Source of the DNA: an uncultured Draconibacterium sp.
GTDB taxonomy: Bacteria > Bacteroidota > Bacteroidia > Bacteroidales > Prolixibacteraceae
Length of the DNA stretch: 64,000 bases
Assembly (NCBI GenBank): GCA_947492175.1
Contig: CANLMQ010000011.1
Coordinates: 131,562 to 195,561 of the forward strand
Reading direction: 5' to 3'
The notes below the pieces were generated by a model that was given only the letters and a program-made list of their open reading frames with translations, was not told the origin of the DNA and did not search any database. Positions 61,580 through 64,000 of the stretch are shown here, one piece after another; within the stretch, counting starts at the first letter, position 1; every line of letters begins with the position of its first letter. A program made the translations under genes and the position numbers.

Positions 61580-62045
61580 GTATCTAAATTTTACTGTAGC
61601 CTGTTCGTGGCAAGAAATGTTATTTTGCCGTTTTCAAGTCTATCATATTTAATATCCCGCCCCTGAACTGTTTCATTTGATATAAGCTGAAAGATGGCGG
61701 CAATTCCTCATCGATTTTATTTTCTCTAAAATATAAAAAACGAGCGTGTTTTTAGGAATATCAAATAAAATATTCCTGTTACATAAAGTAAGATTTATTT
61801 TGCCCGTTTTGTAACGGAATTGGTTAACAATAGTTCCTTCTTTTATGGTTTTCTAACCTCTGTCAAAAACAGGTGCAACTTTGAATTTGACCCGATTAAC
61901 AATCTTTCCTTTCGCAACCTAACTATTTTCATTTTAAGAACCAGAATTATAGTCCAAACATTAAAACAAACATGTAATATTCAATTTCCTGTTTTCTGAC
62001 ATATTAAAATCTGCTATAAAACAGTCAACCTGACCATTATCAAGT
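61580..62045. other. Intergenic space between nnr and the peptide transporter
   Basis: AT-rich with no recognised RNA, repeat or coding frame. It should contain the leftward nnr promoter, but no exact TAnnTTTG box on that strand was found. The rightward promoter at its end is listed separately. Confidence 0.4.
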
Positions 62046-62074
62046 TTTGCGTGCTAAAAAGATTTCTATATTTG
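62046..62074 (+). promoter_or_regulatory. Promoter of the POT transporter gene
   Basis: TTTG at 62046-62049, a 17-base spacer and TATATTTG at 62067-62074, an exact Bacteroidota-type promoter with the same spacing as the gcvT promoter. Transcription would begin near 62081, so the in-frame ATG at 62051 lies upstream of the transcript and cannot be the start. Confidence 0.72.
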
Positions 62075-62122
62075 TCATCGAAGGACAAAAGGGAAATATT
62101 AATCAAAAAAAATCATACAACT

Positions 62123-63901
62123 ATGTTCAAAGATCATCCCAAAGGTTTGATTGTTGCTTTTTTCGCTAATATGGGCGAACGCTTTGGTTTTTACACCATG
62201 ATGGCGATACTGGTACTTTTTCTTCAGGCCAAATTTGATGTTAATGCAGAAACTGCAGGTAGCATCTACAGTTGGTTCTATTTTGCCATTTATGCACTTG
62301 CGCTACTCGGCGGTATTATTGCCGATGCTACTAAAAAGTACAAAACAGTAATTATGTCGGGAATCATAATCATGTTTCTGGGTTATGTAATGATGGCTAT
62401 ACCCGGCATGGGATTAACATCCACTATTATTTTCCTGTTTACAATTTCACTTGGAAACGGGTTATTTAAAGGAAACCTTCAGGCTGTTGTCGGGCAAATG
62501 TACGACAACCCCAAATATGAAAAATTACGTGATAAAGCTTATTTGCTTTTTTACATGGGGATTAACGTTGGTGCCTTTTTTGCTCCTTTTGCCGCAAATG
62601 CTGCGCGTAACTGGTGGCTGAAAACAAATGGATTAAACCACGACGGTAGTCTTCCGGCAATGTGCCATCAAATGCTAAAAGGAACGCTTAAAGACACTGA
62701 AACATTTAGTCAGCTTGCCAATGCAGCAAATGTATCGGGTCCGGTAACCGATTTACACGCTTTTGCACAACATTATATCGATGTATTTGCCAAAGGTTAT
62801 AATTATGCTTTTGCTGTTGCTGCCGGAGCCATGTTGGTTTCGCTGGTTGTTTATATTTTCTTTAACCGTTTACTTCCAAACAAAGAAGTGGTTAAAACCG
62901 AGAAAAAAGAACCTGGTATCAGCTTTATGAAGATATTAGTACCTGCTGCGGTAATGGCTGGTGTTATTATCTTGTCTTTAATTCTAAATATTGATACCGG
63001 AATTGGTTTCGCTGTTGGTTTATTTGCCGGATTTGTAGCCTGGATTTTGGGTATTTCGAACAAAGAAGAACGCCCTCGTATTATAGCACTGTTACTTGTT
63101 TTCGGGGTAGTTATTTTCTTTTGGATGTCGTTCCACCAAAATGGGTTGACCATGACATTTTTTGCCCGTGACTACACATCTAAAGCTGTTGGTCCGTTCA
63201 CTTATCTTTTCTTTGAACTGGAAAACATTCTTGCCTTTATCGGTACGGTTGCAGGTCTAATTCTTTTATTGAAAAAAGGAGTGGCAAAAAACCGGATAAT
63301 TGGAGCAGGAATGACAGTTGTTTTTGGAGCACTTACCTATTGGTTGTACAGCAGAGGTGGTGCAAACAACGACATTCAACCCGAAGTATTTCAATCATTT
63401 AACCCATTGTTTATTGTATCGTTAACCTTCCTGGTATCAGGTATTTTTACCTGGTTGGCAAATCGTGGTAAAGAACCGTCTACTCCAAGAAAAATTGGTA
63501 TTGGTATGATTATCGCAGCGGTAGGATTTTTGGTAATGATGGTAAGCTCTTTGGATATTGTTTCGCCATTCGAGTTAAACGGAAATCCTGTACCCGATTC
63601 TTCAAGGGTGTCGCCTTACTGGTTAATGAACAGTTACTTAATACTTACCATTGCAGAATTGTTCTTAAGCCCAATGGGACTTTCTTTTGTATCGAAAGTT
63701 TCTCCTGCACGTTTCCAGGGATTAATGCAAGGTGGCTGGTTGCTGGCAACTGCGGTTGGAAACAAATTATTGGGAATTGGAAGCTATTTCTGGGATAAAA
63801 TTGAACTGTGGCAATTATGGACAATTTTTGTTGTATGTTGCTTAATTTCCGCAGCCTTTATTTTCGCTATTATGAAACGTCTGGAAAGACTAACTAAATA
63901 A
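62123..63901 (+). CDS. POT/PTR-family peptide transporter
   Basis: A 592-residue proton-coupled oligopeptide transporter of the inner membrane. The start MFKDHPKGLIVAFFANMGERFGFY is fixed by the promoter position. Helix 1 has NMGERFGFY in place of the usual ExxERFxYY: the first Glu is Asn16, while Glu19 and Arg20 remain. Other family parts are YSWFYFAIYALALLGGIIADA, GNGLFKGNLQAVVGQMY and FFYMGINVGAFFAPF. It is longer than typical POT proteins, with an extracytoplasmic or cytoplasmic insert around residues 165-235 and two extra helices in the middle. Imports di- and tripeptides, which PepD could then cleave. Confidence 0.9.
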   Translation: MFKDHPKGLIVAFFANMGERFGFYTMMAILVLFLQAKFDVNAETAGSIYSWFYFAIYALALLGGIIADATKKYKTVIMSGIIIMFLGYVMMAIPGMGLTSTIIFLFTISLGNGLFKGNLQAVVGQMYDNPKYEKLRDKAYLLFYMGINVGAFFAPFAANAARNWWLKTNGLNHDGSLPAMCHQMLKGTLKDTETFSQLANAANVSGPVTDLHAFAQHYIDVFAKGYNYAFAVAAGAMLVSLVVYIFFNRLLPNKEVVKTEKKEPGISFMKILVPAAVMAGVIILSLILNIDTGIGFAVGLFAGFVAWILGISNKEERPRIIALLLVFGVVIFFWMSFHQNGLTMTFFARDYTSKAVGPFTYLFFELENILAFIGTVAGLILLLKKGVAKNRIIGAGMTVVFGALTYWLYSRGGANNDIQPEVFQSFNPLFIVSLTFLVSGIFTWLANRGKEPSTPRKIGIGMIIAAVGFLVMMVSSLDIVSPFELNGNPVPDSSRVSPYWLMNSYLILTIAELFLSPMGLSFVSKVSPARFQGLMQGGWLLATAVGNKLLGIGSYFWDKIELWQLWTIFVVCCLISAAFIFAIMKRLERLTK

Positions 63902-63924
63902 AATAGATAATCTCATACAAAAAG

Positions 63925-63961
63925 AGGCTGTCCAAAAAGTAAAATTGGACAGCCTTTGTTT
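63925..63961 (+). terminator. Intrinsic terminator after the POT gene
   Basis: Perfect 11-bp arms AGGCTGTCCAA/TTGGACAGCCT around a 9-nt loop, followed by TTGTTTTT. Confidence 0.88.
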
Positions 63962-63966
63962 TTATT

Positions 63967-63997
63967 GTCCCTTTAAGATTTGTATCTTAAAGGTGAC
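63967..63997. repeat. Palindrome at the right edge
   Basis: CCTTTAAGAT and ATCTTAAAGG are perfect 10-bp arms around a 4-nt loop, extended by GTC/GAC outside a single-base bulge. It could be an operator or part of a stem-loop of the next transcription unit, which lies outside the window. Confidence 0.5.
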
Positions 63998-64000
63998 TAT

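Noticed and set aside
62051..62122. Upstream ATG start for the POT transporter
   Set aside because: The TTTG/TATATTTG promoter surrounds this codon, so it would not be in the transcript; the family start is at 62123.
1..64000. CRISPR array, insertion sequence, prophage, rRNA or tRNA genes
   Set aside because: No regularly spaced direct repeats, transposase or integrase motifs, phage genes, or RNA gene signatures were seen on either strand.

Overview
The window is a stretch of chromosome from a member of the Bacteroidota, most likely a marine or gut-type Marinilabiliales/Prolixibacteraceae relative. The evidence is a SusD-type lipoprotein, promoters of the TTTG-N17-TAnnTTTG type, almost no reliance on Shine-Dalgarno sites, DUF4831 and DUF5018-like proteins, and Bacteroidota-specific variants of SerA, ComEC and the peptide transporter. 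The genus is an inference. I see no insertion sequence, prophage, CRISPR array, rRNA or tRNA gene.

Region 1 (1-15.0 kb) is the downstream part of a glycan-utilisation locus. It holds a SusD fragment, a surface lipoprotein, two tandem GHL10-like barrel lipoproteins, a multi-spanning HGSNAT-like acetyltransferase, a sodium:solute symporter, a GDSL esterase, a DUF4434 protein, an AGE epimerase, a CE2-like esterase and a secreted FAD oxidoreductase. The last eight genes are so tightly packed that they look like one operon. The combination points to an N- or O-acetylated (amino)sugar glycan, but no well-characterised glycoside hydrolase family is visible.

Region 2 (15.1-27.6 kb) is core metabolism and stress: DUF1015-serA-serC on the minus strand, gcvT with a clear promoter, an orphan HPt protein, a PQ-loop protein, clpB, and pyruvate phosphate dikinase. 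The 1-kb space between clpB and ppdK contains the most interesting item of the window: two tandem copies of what looks like a minus-strand small-RNA gene, each with a -7 box, fixed upstream motifs, a near-identical body and an intrinsic terminator.

Region 3 (27.9-32.3 kb) holds a two-component system (NarL-type regulator plus HisKA_3 kinase) linked to a membrane protein and a soluble protein of unknown function, then an Arg/Ser/Tyr-rich secreted protein.

Region 4 (32.4-47.6 kb) is housekeeping: ruvX, def, comEC, trkA-trkH, a Sua5/YrdC protein, mnmD, a pRiA4b ORF-3-like protein, then the compact miaA-nudix-gmhA-gmhB-rel cluster (tRNA modification, heptose synthesis, stringent response), a Fur homologue lacking the structural-zinc cysteines, and purA.

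Region 5 (47.8-64 kb) holds nicotinate phosphoribosyltransferase, a D-threonine aldolase/D-serine dehydratase-like enzyme, a 56-residue membrane protein, PepD and an MFS carrier. It continues with DUF4831, aat, a beta-barrel protein, a propeller lipoprotein, a PIG-L deacetylase, a HAD phosphatase, the NAD(P)HX repair enzyme and a POT-family peptide transporter. Peptide uptake (POT, MFS) and dipeptide cleavage (PepD) suggest amino-acid/peptide use beside glycan use.
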